Both the position numbers and the translations under genes were made by a program. A stretch of DNA of 64,000 nt from positions 4,588 to 68,587 of the forward strand of contig CAZVYN010000013.1 of NCBI GenBank assembly GCA_964631125.1, written 5' to 3'. Position 1 is the stretch's first letter. The number at the start of each line of letters is the position of its first letter. Of the stretch, positions 7,666-16,277 are shown piece after piece. Origin of the DNA: CAZVYN01 sp964631125. GTDB taxonomy: Bacteria; Eisenbacteria; RBG-16-71-46; CAIMUX01. The notes beneath the pieces were generated by a model, which saw nothing but the letters and a program-made list of their open reading frames with translations, searched no databases and was not told where the DNA came from.

Positions 7666-8858
7666 AGCTCCGCTAGGTCGGCCTGAGAGAGGCCCAACAG
7701 ATAGAGCAAACCAAAAAGACTGTTCTGATGGATGGCGCCGTCGGCGGCGCGCTTGGCGACTTCCTTGGCGCGGAAGGCGACTCCGAGACCGGCAGCCTGC
7801 AACATCGGGACGTCGTTGGCCCCGTCGCCGACTCCGACCACCTGAGAGAGCGGCACTCCTTCGCGCCGCGCGATCTCTCGCAACAGATCGGCCTTTCCGC
7901 GCGCGCCGATGATCGGGGGCACGACGCGACCGGTGAGCATGCCGTCTTCGATCTCCAACTCGTTGCCGAACGCATAATCGAGGCCGAGCACGCGCTTCAG
8001 ATGCTCGGTGAAGAAGCTGAAGCCGCCGCTGATCACCGCAACCTTGTAGCCGAGCAGCTTCAACGCGGTGATCACCTCGGCGGCGCCGGCGGTGAGCGGC
8101 AGGCTCTGTTCGACCTGGCGAAGGGTCCAGACCGGCAGTCCGCGCAACAACGCCACCCGTTCGATCAGCGCGGCCTCGAAATCCAATTCTCCCGCCATCG
8201 CGCGGCGTGTGATCTCCGAGACCCGGTCGACCACGCCGGCGCGGCGCGCGAGTTCGTCGATCACCTCGCCCGCGACCAAGGTCGAGTCGGCGTCGAAGAC
8301 CACGACGCGCTTGCTCTGCCGATAGACCGAGGCGCGCGAGAGTCCGACGTCGATCCCTTCCGCCTCACACTCCAAGAAGAGATCGCGACGAAACGCGTTC
8401 ACGTCCGCGGTGCGGCTCGCATCGACCAGGAACTCGGCTGCGCGCAGGTCGTCCTCGGCCAGGCGCCGGATGCTGACGACATTGGCGTTGTGGCGTCGCG
8501 TGACCTCCGCCACGGTCGCGACCATCTGCGCGGTCGCCTCGGAACCGAGGAGAGTCAGCGCCCAGAGATCCCGCTCCTTCAGCGTAATCAGTTCCTCCGG
8601 CGAGATCGGGCGCGCGACGACCTGCAGCCCGAGTCGACCCGCCGCGGGGAAGAACTTCTCCAGCAGCACGTGCGCATGGCGCGGATTGCCGCCCAGATCG
8701 ACGAGGAATGACAGCGCCAAGAGGTCCTGCAGCGTCGCTTGCTCCAGGTCGACCAGCTCGATCCCGGCGTCCGCGAGCACACGGGAGAGCTCCGCGAGGA
8801 TGCCGGGCCGATCTCGGCCCGAGACCGAGAGAATGAGCGGTTCGATCAAGGGGCGCAT
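7650..8858 (-). CDS. serB: Phosphoserine phosphatase with N-terminal ACT domains
   Basis: A 402-residue enzyme that hydrolyses O-phosphoserine to serine, the last step of serine synthesis. The N-terminal half holds ACT-type regulatory sequence (PLILSVSGRDRPGILAEL from residue 5) and a second ACT-like repeat. The C-terminal half is a HAD phosphatase with the nucleophile motif DADSTL near 185-190, the GGFSFF region, and GDGANDVPML near 343-352. The ATG at 8856-8858 has GGAG five bases upstream. It overlaps the end of mobA by 13 bases, so it is the last gene of the moeA-moaC-mobA-serB transcript. The pairing with Moco genes is unusual but may only reflect co-transcription. Confidence 0.93.
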   Translation of the reverse strand: MRPLIEPLILSVSGRDRPGILAELSRVLADAGIELVDLEQATLQDLLALSFLVDLGGNPRHAHVLLEKFFPAAGRLGLQVVARPISPEELITLKERDLWALTLLGSEATAQMVATVAEVTRRHNANVVSIRRLAEDDLRAAEFLVDASRTADVNAFRRDLFLECEAEGIDVGLSRASVYRQSKRVVVFDADSTLVAGEVIDELARRAGVVDRVSEITRRAMAGELDFEAALIERVALLRGLPVWTLRQVEQSLPLTAGAAEVITALKLLGYKVAVISGGFSFFTEHLKRVLGLDYAFGNELEIEDGMLTGRVVPPIIGARGKADLLREIARREGVPLSQVVGVGDGANDVPMLQAAGLGVAFRAKEVAKRAADGAIHQNSLFGLLYLLGLSQADLAELQVGQ

Positions 8859-9472
8859 GTGTCTCCAGGCGGCGGGGTGGTCTCTGACCCGAGCCACCGA
8901 CTCAGTTCCTCAGGCGTATTGACGTTCTCGAATTGGTCGGCCGTTTCGGGCGGGATCTCGATCCATCGAACGTCTCGATCGGCCAGGAAGTAATGCGCCG
9001 CGCGACCTTCCAGATCGAGGAACCGCGTCAACGACTTCGCGATCCGCGGCATCCAGAGGGCGACCAGCGGCTCCTGGAGGCCGTCGGCATGCCGGAAGGC
9101 GGTGACCTCGGCTCGGGGATCTGCATCGTCCGTGAGACGAGCGAGCAGCGCGGACGTCATGCGAGGCAGATCACACGGCAAAGTCAGAGCCGCTCGACCG
9201 CCGCCGAAGAGGAGGGCCGATTCGACTCCCGAGAGCGGACCCGCGCTCAGGCGCCGATCGGGAATCGCCCGGCGGCCGCTCGGAGCGGAGTCTCGCCCGC
9301 AGATCACGACCTCGGCGCAGAGAGGACCGAGGACCGCCGCCGAGCGCTCCGCCCAATTGAGCGACTCGGGGTCGGTCGGGTCGACCGGCAACAGAGCCTT
9401 GTCGCGACCCAGTCGGCGGGAGAGGCCGCCCGCGAGGACCGCGCCCAGAAGAGTCTCGCGGTTCATCGTCAC
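8846..9472 (-). CDS. mobA: Molybdenum cofactor guanylyltransferase
   Basis: A 208-residue cytoplasmic nucleotidyltransferase that transfers GMP from GTP to molybdopterin to form the dinucleotide cofactor. The N-terminal signature AVLAGGLSRRLGRDKALL is intact, as is the metal-binding LPCDLPRM region. The GTG at 9470-9472 is preferred since CCGAGG sits six bases before it; an ATG six bases inside (9464-9466) is the alternative. It lies 13 bases after moaC and overlaps serB. Downstream use of the guanylated cofactor would be in a DMSO-reductase-family enzyme, none of which is in the window. Confidence 0.92.
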   Translation of the reverse strand: MTMNRETLLGAVLAGGLSRRLGRDKALLPVDPTDPESLNWAERSAAVLGPLCAEVVICGRDSAPSGRRAIPDRRLSAGPLSGVESALLFGGGRAALTLPCDLPRMTSALLARLTDDADPRAEVTAFRHADGLQEPLVALWMPRIAKSLTRFLDLEGRAAHYFLADRDVRWIEIPPETADQFENVNTPEELSRWLGSETTPPPGDTCAP

Positions 9473-9485
9473 GCGTGGCCTCGGA

Positions 9486-9974
9486 TCATCGCCCTCGGCG
9501 ACGATAGTCGCCGCTCTTGCCGCCCGACTTCTCCAACAGGCGGATCGGCCCGATCTCGATCCCCTTCTCGATCGCTTTCAGCATGTCGTAGACGGTGAGC
9601 GCCGCGATGGAAACGGCGGTGAGCGCTTCCATCTCGACGCCGGTCCGTCCTTCACATCGCACCTCGGCGCGCAGTCGAACCTCGCTGCGCACCAGGCGCG
9701 CCTCGATCTGGATCGCATCGAGCGGGAGCGGATGACAGAGCGGGATCAGGTCGGACGTGCGCTTGGCGCCCTGGATTCCCGCGAGTCGCGCCACCTCGAG
9801 AACGTTTCCCTTGGCGACGGCCGAAGCGCGCACGGCGCGTGCGGCGGTCGGCCCGATCGTGACCCGTCCCTCGGCCACGGCGCGTCGCGCGGTAATCTGC
9901 TTCCCGCCGACATCCACCATGCTCGCTTCGCCGCGCGGCCCGACGTGCGATAACTTCGAACGCTCACGCGGCAT
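9486..9974 (-). CDS. moaC: Cyclic pyranopterin monophosphate synthase
   Basis: A 162-residue protein that converts the MoaA product to cyclic pyranopterin monophosphate in Moco synthesis. Family signatures are clear: KLSHVGPRGEASMVDVGGK at the N-terminus, LIPLCHPLPLD in the middle, and GVEMEALTAVSIAALTVYDM near the C-terminus. The ATG at 9972-9974 has GGGAGG seven bases upstream; an ATG further up would add unlikely sequence. It overlaps the end of moeA by 11 bases. MoaA and MoaE are not in the window. Confidence 0.95.
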   Translation of the reverse strand: MPRERSKLSHVGPRGEASMVDVGGKQITARRAVAEGRVTIGPTAARAVRASAVAKGNVLEVARLAGIQGAKRTSDLIPLCHPLPLDAIQIEARLVRSEVRLRAEVRCEGRTGVEMEALTAVSIAALTVYDMLKAIEKGIEIGPIRLLEKSGGKSGDYRRRGR

Positions 9975-11241
9975 GCCACGCCTCCCGGAAGAGTGGATGG
10001 ATGGGGATGAGTTGGCCGGCGCGCGCACGCGGTCGCACCGCGTCGAGCGGCGCCAGGCAGTTCGCACGACTCGCCGCCACGAAGTCGCCCGACCCGTTCC
10101 AGGCGAGTGCGGTCACCTGCCATCGGCCGTCCTCGCCCGGAACGCAACGCGCCGGCACGAAGTGAGTCAGCCCCGGCTTGCGCACGATCGAGTCGGTCAG
10201 TCGCGCCGTCCAGGTCCACGGCGTCATCAGCGCAGGACCACTCTCCCTGCGCCCTGCGCCCGCCGCGACCCGGAGATACGGCGCGAGGAACTCCCACGCC
10301 GTCGCCAAGACGGAGACCGGATTCCCCGGCAGCGCGAAAACCGCGCGCCGCGCGCCGCCGGAACCGACCGTGCCGAAGAGAAGCGGCTTGCCGGGACGCA
10401 TGGCGACCCCGTGCAACCGCACGCGCCAACCTCTCGAGCGCAAAACGTGCGGGACGCGGTCGAAGTCTCCTTGGGAGACTCCGCCCGTCATGACCACCAC
10501 ACGCGAGGCCTCCGCGCGCTCCAACGCCCGCTCCAGTGCGCGGTCTTGGTCGACGGCCGTCGACATCGACTGGACGATCGCGGCGCCGGTCGCGCCGAGC
10601 AGCGCCCGCAGGAACGGCGCATTGCTGTTGCGGATCTCTTCCGCGCGCGGCGTGCTCAAAGCCGGCACGATCTCGCCGCCCGTCGAGACGATCGCCACCA
10701 ATGCAGGCGCGAACGTGGCGATCTCGACGGCGCCGACCGACGCCAAGACCGCCAGGTGCGATGCTTCGAGCTTCGTGTCGCGCGGCACGACTACCGTCCC
10801 TCGTCGCGCGTCCTCCCCGCGTGGCGCGAAGCCCGGGTGTTCCCCTTCGAGCGGCCCCTCGAGGACGATCCGGTTCCCCCCGCTCGAAGGATCGGTACGC
10901 CGCGAGCGCTCCACCATGACCACCCCACGCGTCCCTGGTGGCGCCGGGGCGCCGGTCATGATGCGCAGCGCCTCGCCTGCGCGGAGGACTCCGGGCCAGG
11001 ATTCCCCCGCGGCGATCCGACCGACCTCGCGAAACTCGACGCCCGACTTCCACGCGCCGCGAAACGCGACCGCGTAGCCGTCGACCGCGGAACGATCGAA
11101 GGGAGGCAGGTCACGGTCGGCTCGGACATCCGCCGCGAGGACTCTTCCGAGTGCGTCCTCGAGCGGAGTCTTCGCGGCGAGTGGAGGGAGCGCGTATCGC
11201 GACAGGAGCGCGCGCGCCTCATCCACCGAGATCAGGGGCAT
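9964..11241 (-). CDS. moeA: Molybdopterin molybdenumtransferase
   Basis: A 425-residue enzyme that inserts molybdate into adenylated molybdopterin. Hallmarks in order: LPPFDRSAVDGYAV near residue 45, IMTGAPAPPGTRGVVMVE near 95, the MoCF domain with STGGEIV and NSNAPFLRALL, MTGGVSQGDFDRVP, and ALPGNPVSVLATAWEF. The C-terminal domain IV is present, so the protein is full length. It is the first gene of the moeA-moaC-mobA-serB run. A terminator hairpin of the upstream gene lies just before it, so its own promoter must lie within about 30 bases of the start or transcription reads through. Confidence 0.95.
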   Translation of the reverse strand: MPLISVDEARALLSRYALPPLAAKTPLEDALGRVLAADVRADRDLPPFDRSAVDGYAVAFRGAWKSGVEFREVGRIAAGESWPGVLRAGEALRIMTGAPAPPGTRGVVMVERSRRTDPSSGGNRIVLEGPLEGEHPGFAPRGEDARRGTVVVPRDTKLEASHLAVLASVGAVEIATFAPALVAIVSTGGEIVPALSTPRAEEIRNSNAPFLRALLGATGAAIVQSMSTAVDQDRALERALERAEASRVVVMTGGVSQGDFDRVPHVLRSRGWRVRLHGVAMRPGKPLLFGTVGSGGARRAVFALPGNPVSVLATAWEFLAPYLRVAAGAGRRESGPALMTPWTWTARLTDSIVRKPGLTHFVPARCVPGEDGRWQVTALAWNGSGDFVAASRANCLAPLDAVRPRARAGQLIPIHPLFREAWHAA

Positions 11242-11269
11242 GTCGATTCCTCTGAGGGCGATTTCTCCG

Positions 11270-11310
11270 GGAATGAAAGAAGCCCGAGGAGTTTAACCTC
11301 CCCGGGCTTC
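11270..11310 (-). terminator. Rho-independent-type terminator after the Cys-rich repeat gene
   Basis: On the - strand, arms of 13 bp with one mismatch (11298-11310 and 11279-11291) close a 6-base loop and are followed by a short T-rich tail. It lies after the stop of the gene at 11366-12088 and before moeA. Confidence 0.7.
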
Positions 11311-11365
11311 CATCTCGTCCTCTCGCCGCTCGCGCGGCGGAGAATCAGCTCAGCCCTGAATCGAC

Positions 11366-12088
11366 TCAGCCCTGTGTGACGATCTTCTTCACGCGCGACG
11401 GAGCGCTCTTGGTCTCGCAAGCGCCGCCGGAAGTGGTCGTGGTCGTCGAGGCGTCCTTCGTGCACGCGCCGACGCCGTTGGTCTGAACGAAGCCCGCGCC
11501 CATCGTCGCCGCGGAGCAACCCTCGGGATTCTCACCACGGAGGGAGAGAACCACGCTGTTGCCGACGCGCGAGACGGAGCAGGAGCGAGTGGCGCAATCG
11601 CCCGGACGGCCGGCCGTGTTGCAGGCGTTCGTCGTCGTGGAGATGGCGTTCTCGATCGTGGCCAGATCCGAACCGGTGAAGATCATGTCGACGCCGCCAG
11701 GAACGACAACGCGCGTGACCTTCGTGTCCGCCGGGAACGACGCAGCCATCGTGCTCTGCATCTCCGCGCAGGAACCACCGTTCGAGGCCTGGGTCGCCGT
11801 CGCCTTGGTGGCGCAGCAGCCGGCGCCGGCCGAGGCCTGCGTGGCCTTCATGTCGCAGCCACCCGCCGACGCCTGCGTGGCCGTGGCCTTCGTTGCGCAG
11901 CTTCCGGTGGACGCCTGCGTCGCCTTGGCGCCGCAACCGCCCTCGGAGGTCGCCTGCACGCTCGCCTTGGTCGCGGAAGAGGCCTTGCAGCCCTCGCCCG
12001 CGTTCGAATTCCAAGCGAACGCGGCAATGCCGAACGAGACCAGCCCGACTGCGAGCAAACCGGTCCGGAGTTGGTTCCGTTGAATCAT
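11366..12088 (-). CDS. Secreted cysteine-rich repeat protein of unknown function
   Basis: A 240-residue protein with an N-terminal signal peptide (hydrophobic LLAVGLVSFGIAAFA, mature start near residue 28). Residues about 33-108 are six or so repeats built on the pattern Gly-Gly-Cys or Ser-Cys, then Ala-Thr-Lys-Ala, then Ala-Thr-Gln-Ala-Ser, each with one cysteine (one repeat has a Cys-Cys pair). The C-terminal half has a conserved-looking domain with VTRVVVPGGVDMIFTGSDL and four more cysteines including RPGDCATRSCSVSR. GGAAGGA precedes the ATG at good spacing. I do not recognise the family. Even and regular cysteines suggest disulfides or metal binding outside the cytoplasm. It has its own terminator and is likely monocistronic. 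Confidence 0.8.
   Translation of the reverse strand: MIQRNQLRTGLLAVGLVSFGIAAFAWNSNAGEGCKASSATKASVQATSEGGCGAKATQASTGSCATKATATQASAGGCDMKATQASAGAGCCATKATATQASNGGSCAEMQSTMAASFPADTKVTRVVVPGGVDMIFTGSDLATIENAISTTTNACNTAGRPGDCATRSCSVSRVGNSVVLSLRGENPEGCSAATMGAGFVQTNGVGACTKDASTTTTTSGGACETKSAPSRVKKIVTQG
11800..12010. repeat. In-frame tandem repeat encoding Cys/Ala-Thr-Lys/Gln-Ala-Ser units
   Basis: Units of about 33-36 bases recur along this stretch of the Cys-rich gene, with phrases such as gacgcctgcgtcgcc and gaggcctgcgtggcc repeating at regular spacing. The copies have diverged, so this is an established protein repeat and not recent slippage. Confidence 0.7.
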
Positions 12089-12349
12089 GTTGTGGTGTTC
12101 CTTCCGTGTTGGGGTGGGTGGGTGGGCGGTGCGGCCGCCCGGGGAAAATCATCGAGTCCGAGACGGATCTCCCGGATAGCGCGCTGCAAGAATAGAACCC
12201 GCACGTTCCGAGATCCACGCTGAAGAACGAGATCGGCCGCTTTCGCGTCCCCCTCCAGGTCGGTGGCGGCGGCCCGCCCCAAGGTCCCCGAGACTCTCAG
12301 CGCGGTGCAGGAACCCGAGACGCGCGAACAGGTTTCGCCGAAGTTCGTC

Positions 12350-12371
12350 CCTCGGTCACTCCTCGGTCACT
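12350..12371. repeat. Two tandem copies of an 11-bp unit at the cyclophilin stop codon
   Basis: The unit cctcggtcact occurs twice in a row, and a third partial copy follows. The second copy spans the stop codon of the cyclophilin gene. The upstream gap 12089-12366 (278 bases) holds no supported gene and must carry the promoter of the Cys-rich gene. Confidence 0.6.
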
Positions 12372-13005
12372 CCTCGAGTGAGACCGACTCGATCACGATC
12401 GGGGCCACTGGAACGCTCTGGTGAATGCCCCGGGTCGCCGTCTTCACCGCGCGGATCCGGTCGATGACGTCGAACCCGGCGATGACCTTGCCGAAAACCG
12501 CATAGCCGTTGTCGCGCGGATTGTTCGGGTTGTAGTCCAGGTTCGGATTGTCGACCAGGTTGATGAAGAACTGGCAGGTCGCGCTGTTCGGATCGGCCTT
12601 ACGGGCCATCGCGACCGTGCCGGCGGAGTTCTTCAGCCCATTTTTCGACTCCAGGGCGATCGGCAGATAGGTCGGCGTCTTCTCCTTCAGGTCCGGCGTG
12701 AACCCGCCCCCTTGGATCATGAAGCCGTCGATGACTCGGTGGAGGATCGTGCCGTCGTAGAAACGGCCCTTCGCGTACTTCTTGAAATTGTCGACCGTGG
12801 CCGGGGCCGCGTCCGCCGACAATTCGATGCGGATCGTTCCCATGGACGTGGAGATCGTGGCCGTGGGCTGCGGTCCCCCCTTCGCGCGGTCGGCGACCGC
12901 GACCAAGGCCAGGAGCGCTCCGGCCAACGCGAGCGGACCACCCGCGAGGACTCCCCAGCGGCGGCGATTCGGCGCGGACTCGGTGAGGGGAAGCAGGATG
13001 TTCAT
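12367..13005 (-). CDS. Membrane-anchored or secreted cyclophilin-type peptidyl-prolyl cis-trans isomerase
   Basis: A 212-residue protein. Residues 18-40 are one hydrophobic segment (signal anchor or uncleaved signal peptide). Then comes a cyclophilin domain with ISTSMGTIRIELSADAAPAT, the active-site stretch FHR-like LHRVIDGFMIQGGG, MARKADPNSATCQFFINL and YAVFGKVIAGFDVIDRI. The catalytic Arg and the QFFI motif are kept. It should assist folding of exported proteins in the periplasm. The neighbour upstream is korA, transcribed away, with a 339-base gap. Confidence 0.92.
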   Translation of the reverse strand: MNILLPLTESAPNRRRWGVLAGGPLALAGALLALVAVADRAKGGPQPTATISTSMGTIRIELSADAAPATVDNFKKYAKGRFYDGTILHRVIDGFMIQGGGFTPDLKEKTPTYLPIALESKNGLKNSAGTVAMARKADPNSATCQFFINLVDNPNLDYNPNNPRDNGYAVFGKVIAGFDVIDRIRAVKTATRGIHQSVPVAPIVIESVSLEE

Positions 13006-13344
13006 GGCGGACCTCTTCGCGGTGATCGACGACGCTGAAGCCCCATCGGCCCGGGCAGGCTAGCAGAGCCCGGAAACGACCGGCAATCCAGGCGGTTCCT
13101 GGGCCGGGCGCTGGGGTGCTCTCCGTATCGGCAGATCCGGCGTGCTCCCGCCGGGGTTTCGATCGATCCGCCCGTGCCATCCGCGGCGCGGCGATGGTAT
13201 CTTGCGCGGTCCCGGCCAGAAGTGGCCGAAAGAGTAGCAACGGTAGGAGCCGGCAGAGCAGCGATCCGAAACCGACCAACAGATGGGGGCGATCGACCCT
13301 ACCCGCGAACCGCGCGGACGGTCGCGCCTCAGGAGCCCGACCGC
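13006..13344. promoter_or_regulatory. Divergent intergenic region between cyclophilin gene and korA
   Basis: These 339 bases separate divergent genes and carry both promoters. I find the korA ribosome site (AGGAG) near the right end but no supported gene, RNA or clear operator. Overlapping open frames here show no family resemblance. Confidence 0.4.
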
Positions 13345-15219
13345 ATGGCCAGCACAGACGTGGAGAAGCCGATCCATCGCGACAACGCGAAGACGATCGA
13401 GAGCGTCGTCATCCGATTCACCGGCGACTCCGGCGACGGAATGCAGCTCACCGGTACACAGTTCACCTCGACGAGCGCGCTCGCGGGCAATGATGTCGCG
13501 ACGCTCCCCGACTATCCCGCCGAGATCCGGGCGCCGGCCGGTTCGCTGCCTGGAGTGAGCGGTTTCCAGCTCCACTTCGCCAGCCACGACATCTTCACCC
13601 CGGGCGATCGACCCGACGTCTTGGTGGCGATGAACCCCGCCGCGCTCAAGACGAACATCTCCGACCTGCGGCCGAACGGGCTGCTCGTCGTCAACTCCGA
13701 TGCGTTCCAGAAGCGTGACCTGGAGAAGGCCGGATACACGGTGAGTCCACTCGAGGATCACAGCCTCGATGGCTACCGCGTGGTGGCGCTCGATCTGACG
13801 CGCCTGACGCGTCGCGCAGTCGAGGAGACGGGGATCGACACGAAGAGCGCCGATCGCTGCAAGAACCTCTTCGCGCTCGGGATGATGTACTGGCTCTACA
13901 ACCGATCGAGCGAGCCGACCGAGACCTATCTGAAGTCGAAGTTCGGGAAGAACCCGACGCTGCTCGAAGCGAACCTGCTGGCGCTCAAGGCCGGCTGGGC
14001 CTACTGCGAAGCGACCGAGCTGTTCCATGAGAGCTATGTGGTGCCCGCCGCGGTGGTGGCGCCGGGACAGTATCGGAACATCTCGGGCAATTCGGCGCTG
14101 GCGCTGGGGCTCGTGGCGGGCGCCCAGAAGGCGGGCCTACAACTGTTCCTCGGCTCATATCCGATCACACCGGCGAGCGACATCCTCCACGAGCTGGCCG
14201 GTTTCAAGAACTTCGGCGTGATCGCCTTCCAAGCCGAGGACGAGATCGCCGCGATCGGCGCGGCGTTGGGCGCGGCGTTCACCGGCGCGCTCGGCGTCTG
14301 CAGCACGAGCGGACCCGGGATGGCGCTCAAGACCGAGGCGCTCGGGCTGGCCACGATGGTCGAGCTACCGCTGGTCATCTGCAACATCCAGCGGGGCGGT
14401 CCGTCGACCGGCCTACCGACCAAGACCGAACAGGCCGATCTTTTGCAGGCGATGTTCGGACGCAACTCCGAAGCGCCGATTCCGATCATCGCCGCGGCCA
14501 CGCCGGGCGACTGCTTCCAGATCGGCTACGAGGCGGTGCGCATCGCCGTCGAACACATGACGCCGGTGATCTTGCTCTCGGACGGCTATCTCGCCAACGG
14601 CTCCGAACCGTGGCTGCTCCCCGACCTGGACAACTTCCGAGCGATCCGCGTGCAGCGTCCCGACGCCGATCCCGCGACGTTCCAACCGTACGCGCGCAAC
14701 GCGGAAACGCTGGCGCGCCCGTGGGCCGTGCCCGGGCAGAGCGGGTTCGAGCATCGAATCGGCGGACTGGAAAAGCAGGACGTGACCGGCAACGTCAACT
14801 ACGACCCGATCAACCACGCGCACATGGTGCACACACGGGCCGAGAAAGTGGCGCGGGTGGCGGCGAGCATCCCGCGGCAAGAGGTGTCGGGAGATCCCGA
14901 GGGACAGCTCCTCGTCGTCGGTTGGGGCTCGACCCACGGCGCCATCCAGGGCGCCGTGCAGAAGGCGCGGGCCGAGGGACTGTCGGTCTCACACGCGCAC
15001 ATCCGCTATCTCAATCCGTTCCCGTCGAACCTCGAGGATGTCCTGCGACGTTACGACCGCGTGCTCGTGCCCGAACTGAACATGGGACAGTTGGCCATGC
15101 TGCTGCGGTCGCGCTTCTTGTTGCCGATCGAGGTGCTGAACAAGGTCCAGGGCAAGCCGTTCACCGAACCGGAGATCCGCGCGAGCATCGACGCGCTGCT
15201 CCAGAGGAGCCCCGCATGA
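13345..15219 (+). CDS. korA: 2-oxoacid:ferredoxin oxidoreductase, fused gamma-alpha subunit
   Basis: A 624-residue subunit that works with KorB to decarboxylate a 2-oxoacid (2-oxoglutarate is the usual substrate of this two-subunit type) to the acyl-CoA with reduction of ferredoxin. Residues about 15-200 are the gamma domain (RFTGDSGDGMQLTGTQF). The alpha domain starts near 225 and holds the SYPITPAS motif near 271, QAEDEIAAIGAALGAAFTG and CSTSGPGMALKTE. A C-terminal pyrimidine-binding-like region follows with VVGWGSTHGAI. AGGAG precedes the ATG at 13345. The stop overlaps korB by four bases. Which oxoacid it prefers is not provable from sequence. Confidence 0.92.
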   Translation: MASTDVEKPIHRDNAKTIESVVIRFTGDSGDGMQLTGTQFTSTSALAGNDVATLPDYPAEIRAPAGSLPGVSGFQLHFASHDIFTPGDRPDVLVAMNPAALKTNISDLRPNGLLVVNSDAFQKRDLEKAGYTVSPLEDHSLDGYRVVALDLTRLTRRAVEETGIDTKSADRCKNLFALGMMYWLYNRSSEPTETYLKSKFGKNPTLLEANLLALKAGWAYCEATELFHESYVVPAAVVAPGQYRNISGNSALALGLVAGAQKAGLQLFLGSYPITPASDILHELAGFKNFGVIAFQAEDEIAAIGAALGAAFTGALGVCSTSGPGMALKTEALGLATMVELPLVICNIQRGGPSTGLPTKTEQADLLQAMFGRNSEAPIPIIAAATPGDCFQIGYEAVRIAVEHMTPVILLSDGYLANGSEPWLLPDLDNFRAIRVQRPDADPATFQPYARNAETLARPWAVPGQSGFEHRIGGLEKQDVTGNVNYDPINHAHMVHTRAEKVARVAASIPRQEVSGDPEGQLLVVGWGSTHGAIQGAVQKARAEGLSVSHAHIRYLNPFPSNLEDVLRRYDRVLVPELNMGQLAMLLRSRFLLPIEVLNKVQGKPFTEPEIRASIDALLQRSPA

Positions 15220-16244
15220 GCACCGCCATCCAGAATCCGCCTCCGCCGCTCACGAAGAAGGACTTCGCCACCGACCAAGAGGTGCGCTGGTGTCCGGGCT
15301 GCGGGGACTACGCGATCTTGAACGCGGTGCAGACGGTCTTCCCGAACCTGGGCATCCCGCGGGAGAAGTTCGTCATCGTCTCGGGCATCGGCTGTTCGAG
15401 CCGCTTCCCGTATTACATGAATACGTTCGGCTTCCACACCATCCATGGGCGCGCGCCGGCAGTGGCGACCGGCGTGAAGCTGACCAATCCGGAGCTCTCG
15501 GTCTGGGTCGTGACCGGCGACGGCGATGGACTCTCGATCGGCGGCAATCACCTCATCCACGCCATGCGGCGCAACGTCGACCTGAAGGTGCTGCTGTTCA
15601 ACAATCGCATCTACGGACTGACCAAGGGGCAGGCCTCGCCGACGTCGGAGTTGGGCAAGAAGACGAAGTCGTCGCCGTTCGGCACGGCGGAGCAGCCATT
15701 CAATCCGCTCTCGGTCGCGCTCGGCGCCGGCGCGCGGTTCGTCGCACGGTCGGTCGACATCTTCGCGCCACATCTGCGATCGGTGTTGGAGGCGGCCGCC
15801 AAACACAGAGGGTCGGCCTTCATCGAGATCTTCCAGAACTGCAACATCTTCAACGACCACGCCTTCGATCCGTGGACCGAGAAAGCGGTGCGCGATGACC
15901 GGGTGGTCACGCTCGAGCACGGCAAGCCGCTGATCTTCGGAAAGGAACGCAATCTCGGGATCCGCGTGACCGACTTCCGGCCCGAGGTTGTGCGTTTCGA
16001 GGGTGAGCCGCCGAAGGACCTGCTCGTGTGGGATGAGACTCGGACCGACACGACGCTCGCGCACATGATCGCGCAGATGGGCGATCGAGCCGACATGCCG
16101 ATGCCGGTCGGAATCCTGCGCAACGTCCAGGAGGAGACTTTCGAGTCGCGGGTGCATGCGCAACTGCGCGACGCCGTCGCGCGGCAAGGCCCCGGCGACA
16201 TCGCAAAGCTCATCCGCGCCGGAGAGATCTGGGACGTGAAGTAG
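15216..16244 (+). CDS. korB: 2-oxoacid:ferredoxin oxidoreductase, beta subunit (thiamine-diphosphate binding)
   Basis: A 342-residue beta subunit. It binds thiamine diphosphate through GDGDGLSIGGNH near 102-113 with the partner Asn in NNRIYGLTKGQ near 128-138. The iron-sulfur ligands begin with WCPGCGDY near 25-32 and include GIGCSSR near 60. C-terminal residues resemble 2-oxoglutarate-type enzymes (IEIFQNCNIFND). ATGA overlap with korA shows translational coupling. A strong hairpin follows the stop. Ferredoxin is not encoded nearby. Confidence 0.93.
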   Translation: MSTAIQNPPPPLTKKDFATDQEVRWCPGCGDYAILNAVQTVFPNLGIPREKFVIVSGIGCSSRFPYYMNTFGFHTIHGRAPAVATGVKLTNPELSVWVVTGDGDGLSIGGNHLIHAMRRNVDLKVLLFNNRIYGLTKGQASPTSELGKKTKSSPFGTAEQPFNPLSVALGAGARFVARSVDIFAPHLRSVLEAAAKHRGSAFIEIFQNCNIFNDHAFDPWTEKAVRDDRVVTLEHGKPLIFGKERNLGIRVTDFRPEVVRFEGEPPKDLLVWDETRTDTTLAHMIAQMGDRADMPMPVGILRNVQEETFESRVHAQLRDAVARQGPGDIAKLIRAGEIWDVK

Positions 16245-16277
16245 AGAGGCGCCGCGCGGCTACGCGCGGCGCCTCTC
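16244..16277. terminator. Bidirectional terminator hairpin between korB and the glycosyltransferase gene
   Basis: Arms 16244-16258 and 16263-16277 are 15-bp perfect complements around a 4-base loop. It begins at the last base of the korB stop and covers the stop codon of the convergent glycosyltransferase gene. Confidence 0.75.

Noticed and set aside
9746..11053. Second long - strand frame within moeA and moaC
   Set aside because: Same strand but out of frame; the moeA and moaC frames carry all family motifs.
11800..12010. Repeat array as CRISPR
   Set aside because: Units are diverged, in frame and coding, without unique spacers.
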